Source: Streptomyces sp. RKND-216 | GTDB lineage: Bacteria > Actinomycetota > Actinomycetes > Streptomycetales > Streptomycetaceae | Assembly (NCBI RefSeq): GCF_004795255.1 | Contig: NZ_SSBQ01000002.1 | Span: 663,001 to 727,000 of the forward strand | DNA length: 64,000 nt | Direction: 5' to 3' | In this document: positions 45,655 through 55,384 of the stretch, in pieces | How the letters are laid out: each line of letters starts with the position of its first letter | How positions within the stretch are numbered: the first letter of the stretch is position 1 | Translations under genes and position numbers: made by a program | Notes under the pieces: generated by a model | Told to the model about the DNA's origin: nothing | Database searches by the model: none | What the model saw: only the letters and a program-made list of their open reading frames with translations

Positions 45655-45687
45655 GGGGCCGGGCCGTCCGCACGACGGCCCGGCCCC
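45655..45687. terminator. Strong terminator after the MIB operon
   Basis: A perfect 14-base-pair stem (GGGGCCGGGCCGTC with GACGGCCCGGCCCC) with a five-base loop lies 16 bases after the methyltransferase stop and just before the end of the convergent stress-protein-like gene. Confidence 0.8.
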
Positions 45688-45697
45688 TCGCCACGCA

Positions 45698-46165
45698 CTA
45701 CGTGGTGTGCGCGAAGAGCTTGAGGACGGGGACCCCGACCTTGTGGCGGGCACGGGAGGCCCAGTCCCGGTGGAAGAACTCCTCCACCAGGTGGGGTGCG
45801 GTCAGCACGATCACCTCGTCGGCGCGGGTCTCGTCGACGACGGAGGTCAGCACGTCGAGCGGGTGCCGCTCGATGATCCGGCCCACCGCCTCCGCACCCG
45901 TCTCCCGCAGTGCTCTGAGCGAGTGCTCCAGCGCGCGCCGCGCGGGCTGCGACGCCGCGCCGCCCTCCGGTTCCTCCCCCTCGTGGACAACCTGGTCCAG
46001 TGCGCCGAGTGCGACGTCGTCGAGGGCGCGCAGCAGCCGGTCCTGATCGCCGCGGGGCTGCATCAGGACGACGAAGGAGACGGTCTCGTCCCCGTGCAGC
46101 GTGGTGACCATCTCGACGTCGTCGGACACCAGCGGCTTCTCGATCATCAGCACGGTCGTGAACAC
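45698..46165 (-). CDS. Universal-stress-protein-like small protein
   Basis: This is a 155-residue soluble protein. The C-terminal half (DVLTSVVDETRADEVIVLTAPHL, then SRARHKVGVPVLKLF) has the beta-strand, helix and VPVL ending of UspA-like folds, but I see no clear ATP-binding G-2x-G-9x-G motif. Homologues in streptomycetes are often listed as hypothetical or mis-called as indole-glycerol-phosphate synthase; nothing in the sequence supports that enzyme. Its role is unknown. Confidence 0.65.
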   Translation of the reverse strand: MFTTVLMIEKPLVSDDVEMVTTLHGDETVSFVVLMQPRGDQDRLLRALDDVALGALDQVVHEGEEPEGGAASQPARRALEHSLRALRETGAEAVGRIIERHPLDVLTSVVDETRADEVIVLTAPHLVEEFFHRDWASRARHKVGVPVLKLFAHTT

Positions 46166-46309
46166 GGCGAGCGCCTCCTCGTACGCGGGCCGGCGGGCCC
46201 GCTGCCGTACACGGGCGCACGGCCCGCAACCGGACAGAAACCATTCTCCCCGGCCACGCGCGGGGCCCTTCGCTGTTCAGTCTGCCCCCAGCGGGCTAAG
46301 CGGAACGCT

Positions 46310-47131
46310 TCATTCCGCCGATTTGCCGATCTTGCGGTAGCGGGAGAACAGGAAGCCGTCCTCCTCCAGGAGGGAGTGGAGGCGGAAGTCGGCGGGCGTG
46401 TCGAGCACCGGGCCGTTCATCACCCGCGCGGCGGAACCCAGCGCCACCCGGGGCGAGACCGCCAGGCACAGCTCGTCCAGCACGCCGGCGGCGGTCAGCC
46501 GGCCCAGCAGCGTCGGACCGCCCTCGGTGAGCTGGCGGGTGAGCCCACGCTCGGCCAGGGCGCCGGGCACGAGCGCGGGGTCGACCAGGGCGCTGTCACC
46601 CGCCACCACGACCTCCACCCCGGCCTCTCGGGCCGCCCGCATCCGCTCCTCCGGGGCCCCGGCACCAGTGAGCACCAGCGTGGGAACCAGCGGCTCGGCG
46701 AAGAGGGGCAGCGAGAAGTCCAGTGCCAGGCTCGCGCTGACCACGGCGACGGCGGGCGCGGGGCCCTGCCCGGCCGCGTCGCGCCGGGCTGCGAAGGCCT
46801 CGCGGCGGCGTGCCGGGCGGTACCCCTCCTGCCGCACCGTCTCCGCTCCCACGACCACCACGTCCGCCAGTGCGCGCAGCACGCCGAAGATCCGCATGTC
46901 GGCAGCGGAGGACAGCGGCTGCGAACGCCCGCCGTGGTGGGCCGCGCCGTCCAGTGAGGACACCATGTTGGCGCGCAGGTACGAACGGCCACCGCCGGAC
47001 GGTCCGGCCCAGTCCGGGTAGGCGTAGGCATCCGCGAGCGCGTCCAGGCTCCACTCGGTGTTCGACCGCTCCTCGTCGCGGGCTGCGGACTCGGCGGTCC
47101 CGGGCGTGTCGGCGGGGAACAGGCGTCGCAT
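46310..47131 (-). CDS. RibD C-terminal domain (pyrimidine reductase-type) protein
   Basis: This is a 273-residue cytoplasmic protein of the RibD-C/dihydrofolate-reductase-like fold. The family motifs are present: YLRANMVSSLDGAA near residue 55 (substrate loop), DMRIFGVLRALADVVVVGAET and a C-terminal LTEGGPTLLGRL, where the glycines bind NADPH. There is no deaminase domain and no riboflavin cluster beside it, so a role in riboflavin synthesis or in reduction of another pyrimidine-like substrate is uncertain. The start MRRLFPADTPG is chosen over a longer upstream frame that lacks conservation. Confidence 0.85.
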   Translation of the reverse strand: MRRLFPADTPGTAESAARDEERSNTEWSLDALADAYAYPDWAGPSGGGRSYLRANMVSSLDGAAHHGGRSQPLSSAADMRIFGVLRALADVVVVGAETVRQEGYRPARRREAFAARRDAAGQGPAPAVAVVSASLALDFSLPLFAEPLVPTLVLTGAGAPEERMRAAREAGVEVVVAGDSALVDPALVPGALAERGLTRQLTEGGPTLLGRLTAAGVLDELCLAVSPRVALGSAARVMNGPVLDTPADFRLHSLLEEDGFLFSRYRKIGKSAE

Positions 47132-47199
47132 GATCCGCAGTGTGGCATGCCGCACGCGAGGGCCGCCGGGCACCGGGCCGGGCACCCGCACCTCGTAGC

Positions 47200-48327
47200 A
47201 TGAAGGGCGTGTCCACCTCCCCCTCCCCCACCGATCCCGCCCACGTCCCCGACGGTGCCGCCGACGGGTCCGCGCCCGGCTCCCTGAGTTCCCGCGAGCC
47301 GCGGGTGCCGCCGGAGCGGCTGGTGGCCGAGATGGTGCCGCCTCCCCGCTTCGACTCGGTGCGGTTCGAGAACTACCTCCCCGATCCGGCGCAGCCGAGC
47401 CAGCGGGAGGCGGTCGAGGTGCTGAGCGGCTTCGCCGCGGGCATCGGCGGGACGGACCGGGCGGGCGGCAGGAAGCGGCGCTGGTTCCGCCGCGAGCGCC
47501 ACGGCGGCGCGACGGCCGCGCGGGGCCCGCGCGGCGTCTATCTCGACGGCGGGTACGGCGTCGGCAAGACGCACCTGCTGGCCTCGCTGTGGCACGCGGC
47601 GCCCGCGCCCGCGGAGCAGAAGGCCTTCGGCACGTTCGTCGAGCTGACGAACCTGGTCGGCGCGCTCGGCTTCCAGCAGACGGTGCGCACGCTGGGCGGC
47701 CACCGGCTGCTGTGCATCGACGAGTTCGAACTCGACGACCCGGGCGACACGGTACTGGTGTCCTCCCTGCTCAGCCGGCTCGTCGAGCAGGGCGTGGCGC
47801 TGGCGGCCACCTCCAACACGCTGCCCGGCAGGCTGGGCGAGGGGCGGTTCGCCGCCGCGGACTTCCTGCGCGAGATCCAGGGCCTCTCCGCGCACTTCCG
47901 CCCGCTGCGCATCGACGGCGAGGACTACCGCCACCGCGGGCTGCCCGAGGCCCCGGCACCGGCGCGGGACGAGGAGGTCCAGCGTGCCGCGCAGGCCACG
48001 CCGGGCGCCACGCTGGACGACTTCTCCGCTCTGCTGGACCACCTCTCCTCCGTCCACCCCAGCCGCTACGGCGCGCTGTGCGCGGACGTCGCGGCGGTGT
48101 GCCTGACGGGCGTCCAGCCGGTGCCCGACCAGTCGACGGCGCTGCGCCTGGTAGTGCTCGCCGACCGCCTCTACGACCGCGAGGTGCCGGTGCTGGCCTC
48201 CGGGGTGCCGTTCGACCGGCTGTTCAGCGAGGAGATGCTGGCAGGCGGCTACCGGAAGAAGTACTTCCGCGCCATCTCCCGGCTCACCGCCCTGGCCCGG
48301 GACGCCGCGGAGCTGCGCCCGGCGTGA
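47200..48327 (+). CDS. zapE: ZapE/AFG1-family P-loop ATPase
   Basis: This 375-residue protein has a Walker A GGYGVGKTHLL (around residue 112) and a Walker B RLLCIDEFELDD, with ATSNTLPG as sensor 1. These define the AFG1/ZapE family; the E. coli member acts with FtsZ during division. In actinobacteria its role is not well tested, so the division name is by family. The ATG at 47200 and an in-frame GTG at 47209 are both possible starts and differ by three residues. It is divergent from the RibD-C gene. Confidence 0.87.
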   Translation: MKGVSTSPSPTDPAHVPDGAADGSAPGSLSSREPRVPPERLVAEMVPPPRFDSVRFENYLPDPAQPSQREAVEVLSGFAAGIGGTDRAGGRKRRWFRRERHGGATAARGPRGVYLDGGYGVGKTHLLASLWHAAPAPAEQKAFGTFVELTNLVGALGFQQTVRTLGGHRLLCIDEFELDDPGDTVLVSSLLSRLVEQGVALAATSNTLPGRLGEGRFAAADFLREIQGLSAHFRPLRIDGEDYRHRGLPEAPAPARDEEVQRAAQATPGATLDDFSALLDHLSSVHPSRYGALCADVAAVCLTGVQPVPDQSTALRLVVLADRLYDREVPVLASGVPFDRLFSEEMLAGGYRKKYFRAISRLTALARDAAELRPA

Positions 48328-48417
48328 CGCGCATGTCCGGAGACGTCCCCACCCGCCCTTCCGTGCGGCGGTGACGGGCGGGAACGGATCGGCCGTGCCT
48401 GGTGTGCCGGGAGGGGT

Positions 48418-48439
48418 ACACGTGGTAGACACACGTGGT
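48418..48439. promoter_or_regulatory. Direct repeat of ACACGTGGT upstream of phoX
   Basis: Two exact nine-base copies, at 48418-48426 and 48431-48439, spaced 13 bases start to start, each with a CACGTG palindrome. They lie 34 bases before the phoX ATG. Regular spacing suggests a tandem operator; they do not match the streptomycete PHO-box consensus I know. Confidence 0.4.
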
Positions 48440-48472
48440 CTGTGTCCTGTCCGCCAACAGGGAGCGTGACCG

Positions 48473-49876
48473 ATGTCCACCTCACGACGTCAAGTACTGG
48501 CCGGCTCGGGTGCCTTGGGAGTGGGCATCGCCTTCTCCGGAACGATCTCCGAGGTCTTCGCAGGGACCGCCTCAGCGGCGGGCCACGGCCGGGACGGCTA
48601 CGGCCCGCTCGTGCCGGACCCGGACGGCCTCCTGGACCTGCCGCGCGGCTTCCGTTACAAGGTGCTCTCCCGCGAGGGCGAGGAGATGCGTTCCGGCGAG
48701 GGCAAGGTGCCGAGCAACGCGGACGGCATGGCGGCCTTTGCCGCCGGGCGCCGCGACCACGACCGCCGGGGCGGTGGGCGGCGCGACCGCACCTGGCTGG
48801 TCCGCAACCACGAGAACCGCATGGAGTCGCGGCAGGCCGTGCCCACGGTGCGGGGGCTCACCTACGACCCCGCCGCGGAGGGCGGCTGCACGCTGCTGGA
48901 GCTGGACAGCGACCTCGACGTGCGCGACGAGCGGGTCGGCATCGCGGGCACCTCGACCAACTGCGCGGGCGGTCCGTCCCTCTGGGGCACGTGGCTGACC
49001 TGTGAGGAAACCGAGTTCAAGGCCGGCGAGGAGGGCTACACCAAGGACCACGGCTACATCTTCGAGGTCGGCTTCCGCCGGGAGCACCGCACGGTCCCGG
49101 AGCCGCTCACCGCGATGGGCCGCTTCCAGCACGAGGCCATCGCGATGGACCCGCGCAACGGCGTCGTGTACGAGACCGAGGACGCGTTCGACTTCCCCTT
49201 CGGCCTCTTCTACCGCTTCCTGCCGAACCGGCCGAAGGGCGGCTTCGACTCGCTGCGCGCGGGCGGCACGCTGCAGGCCATGCGGGTGCCGGACGTGCCG
49301 GACCTCTCGGCGATCGACGAGCCGGGGGCGAGCTTCGACGGCATCGAGTGGATCGACGTCCCCGACCCGCTGGCGCGGGAGACCCCGATCCGCAACCAGG
49401 ACTTCGGGCGCGGCGGCATCACGCACGCGCAGAAGCTGGAGGGCTGCTACTGGGGCGGCCGCAGCGTCTACTTCGTCTCCTCCTACGCCAAGAGCGCGGA
49501 GGGCTCGGCCGGCGACCACTACGGCCAGGTGTGGCGCTACGACCCGCACCGGAACAGGCTCACGCTGGTCGTGGTGTTCGGACCGGACAGCGACCTGGAC
49601 ATGCCCGGCGAGGAGCCGGACAACATCTGCCTGGCGCCCAGCGGCGGCCTGATGGTCTGCGAGGACGGGCAGGGCGCCCAGCACGTCTACGGCCTCACCC
49701 ACCGCGGCGACGTCTACCCGATGGCGCGCAACCGGCAGAACGTCGGCACCCCGGAGGAGCCCGCGTGGGGCGAGTTCGCCGGTGTCACCTTCACGCCGGA
49801 CAACCGCACGATGTTCGTGAACTGCTACGACCCCGGCACCACGTTCGCCGTGACCGGGCCTTTCCGGCGGCACTGA
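48473..49876 (+). CDS. Tat-exported PhoX-family phosphatase (DUF839)
   Basis: This is a 467-residue protein with a twin-arginine signal: SRRQVLAGSGALGVGIAF at the N-terminus, ending near GTASAAG. The mature part carries PhoX-family motifs: WLVRNHENRM (with the Arg-Asn-His-Glu-Asn cluster), FQHEAIAMDPRNGVVYETED and DNICLAPSGGLMVCEDG near the C-terminus, as in calcium- and iron-dependent alkaline phosphatases. It would act on organic phosphate esters outside the cell or at the wall. GGGAG lies just before the ATG. A direct repeat upstream may be its operator, and a strong hairpin follows the stop. Confidence 0.9.
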   Translation: MSTSRRQVLAGSGALGVGIAFSGTISEVFAGTASAAGHGRDGYGPLVPDPDGLLDLPRGFRYKVLSREGEEMRSGEGKVPSNADGMAAFAAGRRDHDRRGGGRRDRTWLVRNHENRMESRQAVPTVRGLTYDPAAEGGCTLLELDSDLDVRDERVGIAGTSTNCAGGPSLWGTWLTCEETEFKAGEEGYTKDHGYIFEVGFRREHRTVPEPLTAMGRFQHEAIAMDPRNGVVYETEDAFDFPFGLFYRFLPNRPKGGFDSLRAGGTLQAMRVPDVPDLSAIDEPGASFDGIEWIDVPDPLARETPIRNQDFGRGGITHAQKLEGCYWGGRSVYFVSSYAKSAEGSAGDHYGQVWRYDPHRNRLTLVVVFGPDSDLDMPGEEPDNICLAPSGGLMVCEDGQGAQHVYGLTHRGDVYPMARNRQNVGTPEEPAWGEFAGVTFTPDNRTMFVNCYDPGTTFAVTGPFRRH

Positions 49877-49888
49877 CCGGTCGGCGGC

Positions 49889-49915
49889 GGGGGCCCGGAC
49901 GGCGTCCGGGCCCCC
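49889..49915. terminator. Strong terminator after phoX
   Basis: A perfect 12-base-pair stem (GGGGGCCCGGAC with GTCCGGGCCCCC) with the loop GGC lies 12 bases after the phoX stop. Confidence 0.8.
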
Positions 49916-50019
49916 GCGCCCCTTCGGGGGCCCCGTCGCCACCGGGGCGGAAGTCGACTTCTGCCCGCATCGTGCGCGATGTCTGGCCCGGTACCCGTCA
50001 CCCCGGGTAGAACTCACCC

Positions 50020-50238
50020 ATGTGGGTGTTCTTCCTCGTCACCATCTGGGTGGCGGCCTTCGCGGCGTGCGCGCGGCTGTGCCGGGTGGCCGCGACGTCC
50101 GCCCGTGCCGACCTGGGGCGCCGCGCTGGGCGGTGCGCGCCAGCCGTTCCACCACCCCCGCGGCTGAGGCCCGGGGCCCCTGCCGGCTACGCGAGACCGG
50201 TGACGAGTTCCGAGACCGGCTTGCGGCGGCCGGTGTAG
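50020..50238 (+). CDS. Possible small membrane protein overlapping the 3' end of hemQ
   Basis: A 72-codon frame starts [20 protein letters not shown], a credible single membrane helix, but its last third is antisense to the end of hemQ and loses coding character. There is no clear ribosome binding site. It may be a real short gene whose end has been altered, or chance. Confidence 0.3.
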   Translation: MWVFFLVTIWVAAFAACARLCRVAATSARADLGRRAGRCAPAVPPPPRLRPGAPAGYARPVTSSETGLRRPV

Positions 50239-50903
50239 AAGGGGACCTCCTCGCGCACGTGGCGGCGGGCCTCCGAGGCGCGCAGGTGGCGCATGAGGTC
50301 CACGATGCGGTGCAGTTCGTCCGCCTCGAAGGCGAGCAGCCACTCGTAGTCGCCCAGCGCGAACGACGCCACGGTGTTGGCGCGCACGTCGGGGTAGCCG
50401 CGGGCCATCCTGCCGTGGTCGGCGAGCATCCGGCGCCGGTCCTCGTCGGGCAGCAGGTACCAGTCGTAGCTGCGCACGAAGGGGTACACGCACAGGTAGT
50501 CGCGCGGCCGCTCGTCGGCGAGGAACGCGGGGATGTGCGACTTGTTGAACTCGGCGGGGCGGTGCAGCGCCATGTTGGACCACACCGGCTCCAGCGCGCG
50601 TCCCAGCTCCGTGCGGCGGAAGCGGTTGTAGGCGTCCTGGAGGGCGTCGGCGGTCTCGGCGTGCCACCAGATCATGACGTCCGCGTCGGCGCGCAGCCCG
50701 GAGACGTCGTAGGTGCCGCGGACGACGACGTCCTTCGCTGCGAGCTGCGCGTACAGCTCCTCGACCTCGTCGGCGTAGCCGGCGCGGTCGTCCGGGAGCA
50801 CCTCGCGCAGCCGGAAGACCGACCAGAGCGTGTAGCGGATGACCTCGTTGAGGTCCTTGGCCTTCTTGCCCGCGTTCGCGGCCCTCTCCGGTTCAGCAGT
50901 CAT
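50187..50903 (-). CDS. hemQ: Coproheme decarboxylase HemQ (chlorite-dismutase family)
   Basis: This 238-residue cytoplasmic enzyme decarboxylates coproheme to heme b with hydrogen peroxide, the last step of the coproporphyrin-dependent route used by actinobacteria. The family region [21 protein letters not shown] holds the tyrosine that becomes the working radical, and [14 protein letters not shown] holds the proximal His. The length is normal. It starts 4 bases after the cgoX stop (GGGGGAG site at 50914-50920), so both are in one operon. No ferrochelatase is in the window. Confidence 0.94.
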   Translation of the reverse strand: MTAEPERAANAGKKAKDLNEVIRYTLWSVFRLREVLPDDRAGYADEVEELYAQLAAKDVVVRGTYDVSGLRADADVMIWWHAETADALQDAYNRFRRTELGRALEPVWSNMALHRPAEFNKSHIPAFLADERPRDYLCVYPFVRSYDWYLLPDEDRRRMLADHGRMARGYPDVRANTVASFALGDYEWLLAFEADELHRIVDLMRHLRASEARRHVREEVPFYTGRRKPVSELVTGLA

Positions 50904-50907
50904 GCGC

Positions 50908-52353
50908 TCATTCTCCCCCCCGCGCGGCCGGGCCCGTACCCAGGGTCCGGTCGGCGGCGCGACGACCGTCGGCGACGCAGGCAGGAATGCCCACGCCGCC
51001 GTAGGCGGCGCCGCACACCGCGAGTCCGGGGAGCGCGGCGAGGTCGCGGTGGACGCGGGCAACGCGTTCCAGGTGGCCGACGGGGTACTGCGGGAGGCCG
51101 TTCTCCCAGCGGGTGACGACGGTGTCGACGGGGGCCGCGGTGAGGCCGACGGCGTCGGCGAGGTCGCGGCGGGAGAGGGCGGCCAGGTCGGCGTCGTCGC
51201 GGCGCAGCCAGTCGTCCTCGCCGTGGCGTCCGACGGAGGTGCGGAGCACGAACAGGCCGGGGTCCTGGGCGGCGGTCCAGCCCCACTTGTTGGCCGAGAA
51301 GGTGGCGGCCTTGATGCCGCGGCCGTCCACGGGCGGGACGAGGAAGCCGCTGCCCGGCGGCACGGCGGGCAGGTCGGAGCGGCGGAAGGCCATGGTGATC
51401 AACGCCATCGAGGCGTATTCGACGGCGTCCAGCTCGGCGGCCGCCGCGGGCGCGGCGTCCCCCAGCAGCCGGGCGGCCGCGGGTGCGGGGGTGGCCACGA
51501 TCACGGCGTCGGCGCTCAGCGTCCCGCCGGCGTCGAGTTCCACCCGCCAGCGCCCCTCACCCGAGGCGGGGGCGGAGGCCGCGCCGGAGTCGGCGGCAAC
51601 CCGCACACGGCGTACGGCGGCGCGGGTGCGGAGGTCGGCGCCGGCGCGGCGGCAGGCGTCGGCCACGGCGATGGCCAGCCGCCCGACGCCGCCGTCGATG
51701 CCCATGAACACCGGCTCCGGGGCGCGGGCGGCGGCACGCCCGGCCATGGCGCGTTCCTGGTAGGCGCGGACGCCGGCGAGCAGCGAGCGCTCGGTGCGGG
51801 CGATCTCGTAGAGCGCGGGGACCGCCGCCCGCATCGAGAGGCGGTACGGGTCGCCCGCGTAGACGCCGCCGAGCAGCGGCTCGACCATCCGGTCGACCAC
51901 CTCGCGGCCGACGCGGGCGGCGACGTACGCGCCGACGGCGATGTCCTCGCCGACCTCGGTGCGCGGCAGCACCGCGTCCTCCGCGACCCGGGCGAGGCCG
52001 TCCGGGGAGAGCACGTCGCCGAGCACGGCCGGGTCCGGGGGGACGCCCATCAGGTGGCCGGTGGGCATCGGCCGCAGCGCTCCGCGGGTCCAGACGGCTG
52101 CGCGCGCGGTGGTGGGCGGCTCCAGCGCGTCGTCCAGTCCGGCGGACCGGGCGAGGTCGACGCCCTCGGGGCGCCGGGCGAGCATCGACTCGGCGCCGAG
52201 GTCGACGCGGAGGGCGCCCGCGAGGTCGCCGGTGCGGAGCTTGCCGCCGAACCGGCCGGAGCCCTCCAGCAGGGTCACGGTGGCGCCGCCCGCCAGCAGT
52301 CGGTGGGCCGCGCTCAGTCCGGAGATGCCGCCGCCGATGACGATCACGTGCAT
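50908..52353 (-). CDS. hemG: Coproporphyrinogen III oxidase (HemY/CgoX flavoprotein)
   Basis: This 481-residue FAD enzyme oxidises coproporphyrinogen III to coproporphyrin III, upstream of HemQ. It opens with the dinucleotide-binding motif [19 protein letters not shown] and ends with the second FAD-binding segment [20 protein letters not shown]. Between these the HemG/HemY-specific LDGV-free [20 protein letters not shown] and [13 protein letters not shown] regions are present. The gene is often labelled protoporphyrinogen oxidase (hemG or hemY); with hemQ next to it, coproporphyrinogen oxidation (cgoX) is the better functional reading. The start MHVIVIGGG is fixed by the FAD fold. Confidence 0.92.
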   Translation of the reverse strand: MHVIVIGGGISGLSAAHRLLAGGATVTLLEGSGRFGGKLRTGDLAGALRVDLGAESMLARRPEGVDLARSAGLDDALEPPTTARAAVWTRGALRPMPTGHLMGVPPDPAVLGDVLSPDGLARVAEDAVLPRTEVGEDIAVGAYVAARVGREVVDRMVEPLLGGVYAGDPYRLSMRAAVPALYEIARTERSLLAGVRAYQERAMAGRAAARAPEPVFMGIDGGVGRLAIAVADACRRAGADLRTRAAVRRVRVAADSGAASAPASGEGRWRVELDAGGTLSADAVIVATPAPAAARLLGDAAPAAAAELDAVEYASMALITMAFRRSDLPAVPPGSGFLVPPVDGRGIKAATFSANKWGWTAAQDPGLFVLRTSVGRHGEDDWLRRDDADLAALSRRDLADAVGLTAAPVDTVVTRWENGLPQYPVGHLERVARVHRDLAALPGLAVCGAAYGGVGIPACVADGRRAADRTLGTGPAARGGE

Positions 52354-52490
52354 GCGTCCACTCTCGCAGACGGCGCGGGCGCGCCCGGAACGAGTCCCGA
52401 CCGTGACCGGACCGCGACCGCGGGCGGCAACCGGTTCTCCCGCCGTTCCGTCCAACGAGCATACGGATCAAGTGCCTTGGGGGGTACGTA

Positions 52491-53606
52491 ATGCAGGGGA
52501 AGTACGGGAGTGCGGATGCGGGCGGACGGCCCGCGCGCGTCCGGGCGGCGCTGGGCGCGGCGCTGCTGGCCGGTGCGCTGGCGGTGGCGGGCTGCGGGGC
52601 GTCCGGTGCGAGCAGCGACGGGGCCTCGGGGGTCAGCGCGGACAGCAAATCCGACGCCGGCGGCCTGACCCGGTCGGAGGAGAACGCGCAGAGCGAGCCG
52701 GGAGGGTCCAGGGCCGAGGCGGGGAGCAGCCCCGGGAGCAGCCCCGGGAGCGGCACGGCGGCGGACGGCTCCACCGACGGCTCCACCGACGGCGATACGG
52801 CCGCCGACACCGCCCGGGCCGCCGAACGGCACGTCATCAAGACGGCGTCGCTGACGGTGGAGACCGAGGACGTGCAGGACGGGCTGGACGAGGCGCGCCG
52901 GGCCGTGGGCACGGCCGGCGGCTACGTCTCGGAGGAGACCACCGACCGGGACGCGGACGGCGACGAGCGCTCCCGCATCACCTTCAAGGTGCCGCCGGAG
53001 GAGTACGACGGCCTGCTGGACGCCCTCGCCGGGATCGGCGAGCTCGAGGACCGCAAGCAGTCGGCGCAGGACGTCACCGGCGAGGTCGTCGACGTGGAGA
53101 GCCGCATCAAGACGCAGAAGGCGAGCGTCGACCGGGTGCGGAAGCTGATGGAGGACGCGACGGAACTGTCCGACGTGGTCTCGCTGGAGTCGGAGCTGAG
53201 CACCCGTCAGGCGGACCTGGAGGCGCTGCAGGCGCGGCTGGAGTCGCTGGAGGCCCGCAGCGGGATGGCCACCGTGACGATGGAGCTGCGGACCCCGGAC
53301 GCGGCCCCGGTCGAGGAGGAGGACGAGGACCCGTCGGTGGGCGGCGCGTTCAGCGGCGGCTGGGACGCCTTCGTCACCATGCTGCGCTGGATCGCCGTGG
53401 CGATCGGCGCGTCGCTCCCGTTCCTGGTCGCGCTGGGCCTGCTGTACGTGCTGTGGCGCACGCTGCACGGGCGGCTGCCGCGGCGCACGCCGGTCGCGGC
53501 GACCACGGCCGCGGCGGTGCCGGCCAGGCCGGCGACCCCGCCGGGCGTGCCGTCTCAGACCGCGGAGCCGAAGGAGACCGCGGAGCCGAAGAAGACCGAG
53601 GGCTGA
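52491..53606 (+). CDS. DUF4349 lipoprotein with coiled coil and C-terminal membrane helix
   Basis: This 371-residue protein is predicted to be exported: basic start, hydrophobic AALLAGALAVAGC with the lipobox Cys at residue 35, then a low-complexity Ser/Gly linker built from short tandem DNA repeats (52731-52800). The DUF4349 domain begins at VIKTASLTVETEDVQDGLDE (about residue 120) and includes a heptad-like coiled coil (about 195-260). A membrane helix (WIAVAIGASLPFLVALGLLY, about 300) is followed by a basic, Pro/Ala-rich tail. Lipid anchor plus second helix suggests a cell-envelope loop; the function is unknown. It sits between the heme genes but on the opposite strand. Confidence 0.85.
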   Translation: MQGKYGSADAGGRPARVRAALGAALLAGALAVAGCGASGASSDGASGVSADSKSDAGGLTRSEENAQSEPGGSRAEAGSSPGSSPGSGTAADGSTDGSTDGDTAADTARAAERHVIKTASLTVETEDVQDGLDEARRAVGTAGGYVSEETTDRDADGDERSRITFKVPPEEYDGLLDALAGIGELEDRKQSAQDVTGEVVDVESRIKTQKASVDRVRKLMEDATELSDVVSLESELSTRQADLEALQARLESLEARSGMATVTMELRTPDAAPVEEEDEDPSVGGAFSGGWDAFVTMLRWIAVAIGASLPFLVALGLLYVLWRTLHGRLPRRTPVAATTAAAVPARPATPPGVPSQTAEPKETAEPKKTEG

Positions 53607-53658
53607 CCGGGCCCGGCAGCGCGCCGGGACAGTCGCCGTCGCGCGCGCCGCGCCCTGC

Positions 53659-54202
53659 TCACGGCAGGGCGCGGCGCAGCCGTTCCAGGCGCGCCGCGAC
53701 GTCCGGGTCGTGCTCCGGGCGGGCCGGGTCGGCGGGGTGGTCGCCGGTGACGACGTCCAGCGCCCGCACGTGGTCCGCGGCCCAGCCCTGATCGCGGGCC
53801 AGGATGCCCAGCCCGCCGCCCAGCAGGTAGCCGGTGACGCCGACGCCCGGCGCCGAGCCGTTCGGCGGCGCGAGCCCGTGGGGTGCGGCGGCCTCGATCA
53901 CCCGCGCCCAGGTGGCGCAGGCCTGCACCCGCACCGTTCGGGTGCCGGCGTCGACGCGGACGCCGTTCATCCGCGCCGTGGAGATCAGCACGCCGCCGCC
54001 GAGCGGGGCGCGGCGCCCGTGGGCCGGTCGCCTGCACCGCGTACGGGACGCCGCGGGCGGCCGCGTGTGCGACGGCCTGCCGCACCTGATCGGCCGTCGT
54101 CGCCGGGACGATGCGGGCGGGGCGGGCGGGGAGCTGGTAGCCGGAGCACCGGCCGTTGTCCGGTGCGGGCGCTTCGGCGGCGTCGTGGTCCTGGTGAGAC
54201 AT
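53659..54202 (-). pseudogene. Remnant of an FAD-linked oxidase (PCMH-type/berberine-bridge-like)
   Basis: The ATG at 54200-54202 opens MSHQDHDAAEAPAPDNGRC and then ARPARIVPATTADQVRQAVA, the start of an FAD-binding PCMH domain. That frame loses sense near PYAVQATG. A second frame then continues with ISTARMNGVRVDAGTRTVRV, PNGSAPGVGVTGYLLGGGLG and RDQGWAADHVRALDVVTGD, all canonical PCMH sequence. It jumps straight to an ERLRRALP-like terminus. So the gene has at least one frameshift near 54020 and an internal deletion of the catalytic C-terminal two-thirds (normally about 450 residues in all). It cannot make a working enzyme. Confidence 0.8.
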
Positions 54203-54237
54203 GGCGTCAGGCTCCCGCCGAAGCCTGACAGGGCCGG

Positions 54238-55305
54238 TCAGCTTTTCGCGGTCCGTTCGTGGACATGCGCGACGAGCCGGGTCAGGGCGTCGGGGTCGGT
54301 GGCGGGCAGGACGCCGTGGCCGAGGTTGAAGATGTGGCCGTCCAGGTCCGCGGCGGCCTCCAGCACCTGGTCGGCCTGGTCCGCGACGGCCTCCCGGGGG
54401 GCGAACAGCACCGCCGGGTCGAGGTTGCCCTGCACCGCCTTGCCGGGGCCGATGCGCAGGGCCGCCTCGTCCAGCCGCACCCGCCAGTCGGCGCCGACGA
54501 CGTCGGCGCCCGCCTCGGACATCGCACCGAGCAGCTCGCCGGTCCCCACGCCGAAGTGGATGCGCGGCACGCCGAGGCCCTCGACCGCGTCGAACACCTT
54601 CTTCGACGCGGGCAGCACGGAGCGGCGGTAGTCCTCGGGACGCAGCGCGCCCGCCCAGGAGTCGAAGAGCTGCACCGCCGAGGCGCCGGCCTCGATCTGC
54701 ACCCGCAGGAACGTGGAGGTGATGCCGGCCAGGCGGTCGAGCAGGTCGGCCCACAGCTGCGGGTCGCCGTACATCATCGCCTTGGTGTGCTCGTGGTTCT
54801 TGGACGGGCCGCCCTCGACCAGGTAGCTGGCCAGCGTGAACGGCGCGCCGGCGAAGCCGATCAGCGGAGTGGCGCCGAGTTCGGCGACCAGCAGGCGTAC
54901 GGCCTCGGTGACGTAGGAGACGTCACCCGCCTCCAGTGGCCGCAGCCGCTCCAGGTCGGCGCGGGTGCGCACCGGGCGCTCGACGACGGGCCCGACGCCC
55001 GGGCGGATGTCCAGGTCGAGGCCGATGGCCTTGAGCGGTACGACGATGTCGCTGAAGTAGATCGCGGCGTCCACCCCGTGCCGACGGACCGGCTGCAGCG
55101 TGATCTCGGTGACCAGGTCGGGGCGCATGCAGGAGTCGAGCATCGAGATGCCCTCGCGCACCTTGCGGTACTCGGGCAGCGAACGCCCCGCCTGCCGCAT
55201 GAACCACACCGGGGTGTGCGGCACGGGCTCACGGCGGCAGGCCCGGAGGAAGGCCGAGTCCTGAGTGGCGGTCGGGGGGCCGGAGGGGCGGTCGTAGGCA
55301 CTCAC
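54238..55305 (-). CDS. hemE: Uroporphyrinogen decarboxylase HemE
   Basis: This 355-residue cytoplasmic enzyme makes coproporphyrinogen III, feeding CgoX and HemQ encoded nearby. It shows the N-terminal [16 protein letters not shown] with the two conserved Arg, [13 protein letters not shown] with the catalytic Asp, [17 protein letters not shown], and the final [12 protein letters not shown]. The start chosen is the GTG at 55303-55305 (VSAYDRPSG), with GGGAG 11 bases before it; a GTG/ATG 21 bases upstream is an alternative. It is divergent from the DUF3000 gene. Confidence 0.92.
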   Translation of the reverse strand: MSAYDRPSGPPTATQDSAFLRACRREPVPHTPVWFMRQAGRSLPEYRKVREGISMLDSCMRPDLVTEITLQPVRRHGVDAAIYFSDIVVPLKAIGLDLDIRPGVGPVVERPVRTRADLERLRPLEAGDVSYVTEAVRLLVAELGATPLIGFAGAPFTLASYLVEGGPSKNHEHTKAMMYGDPQLWADLLDRLAGITSTFLRVQIEAGASAVQLFDSWAGALRPEDYRRSVLPASKKVFDAVEGLGVPRIHFGVGTGELLGAMSEAGADVVGADWRVRLDEAALRIGPGKAVQGNLDPAVLFAPREAVADQADQVLEAAADLDGHIFNLGHGVLPATDPDALTRLVAHVHERTAKS

Positions 55306-55384
55306 AGGAGGAAGTCTCCCACGCACTCCCCCGCGCCTCGTGTCCCTACCGGCGCCCGCCGGGCCGGGCGCCTACCCTCGCCCC

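Noticed and set aside
52731..52800. Tandem CCCGGGAGCAG and GGCTCCACCGAC repeats as a regulatory array
   Set aside because: They lie inside the DUF4349 gene and encode its flexible Ser/Gly/Asp linker.
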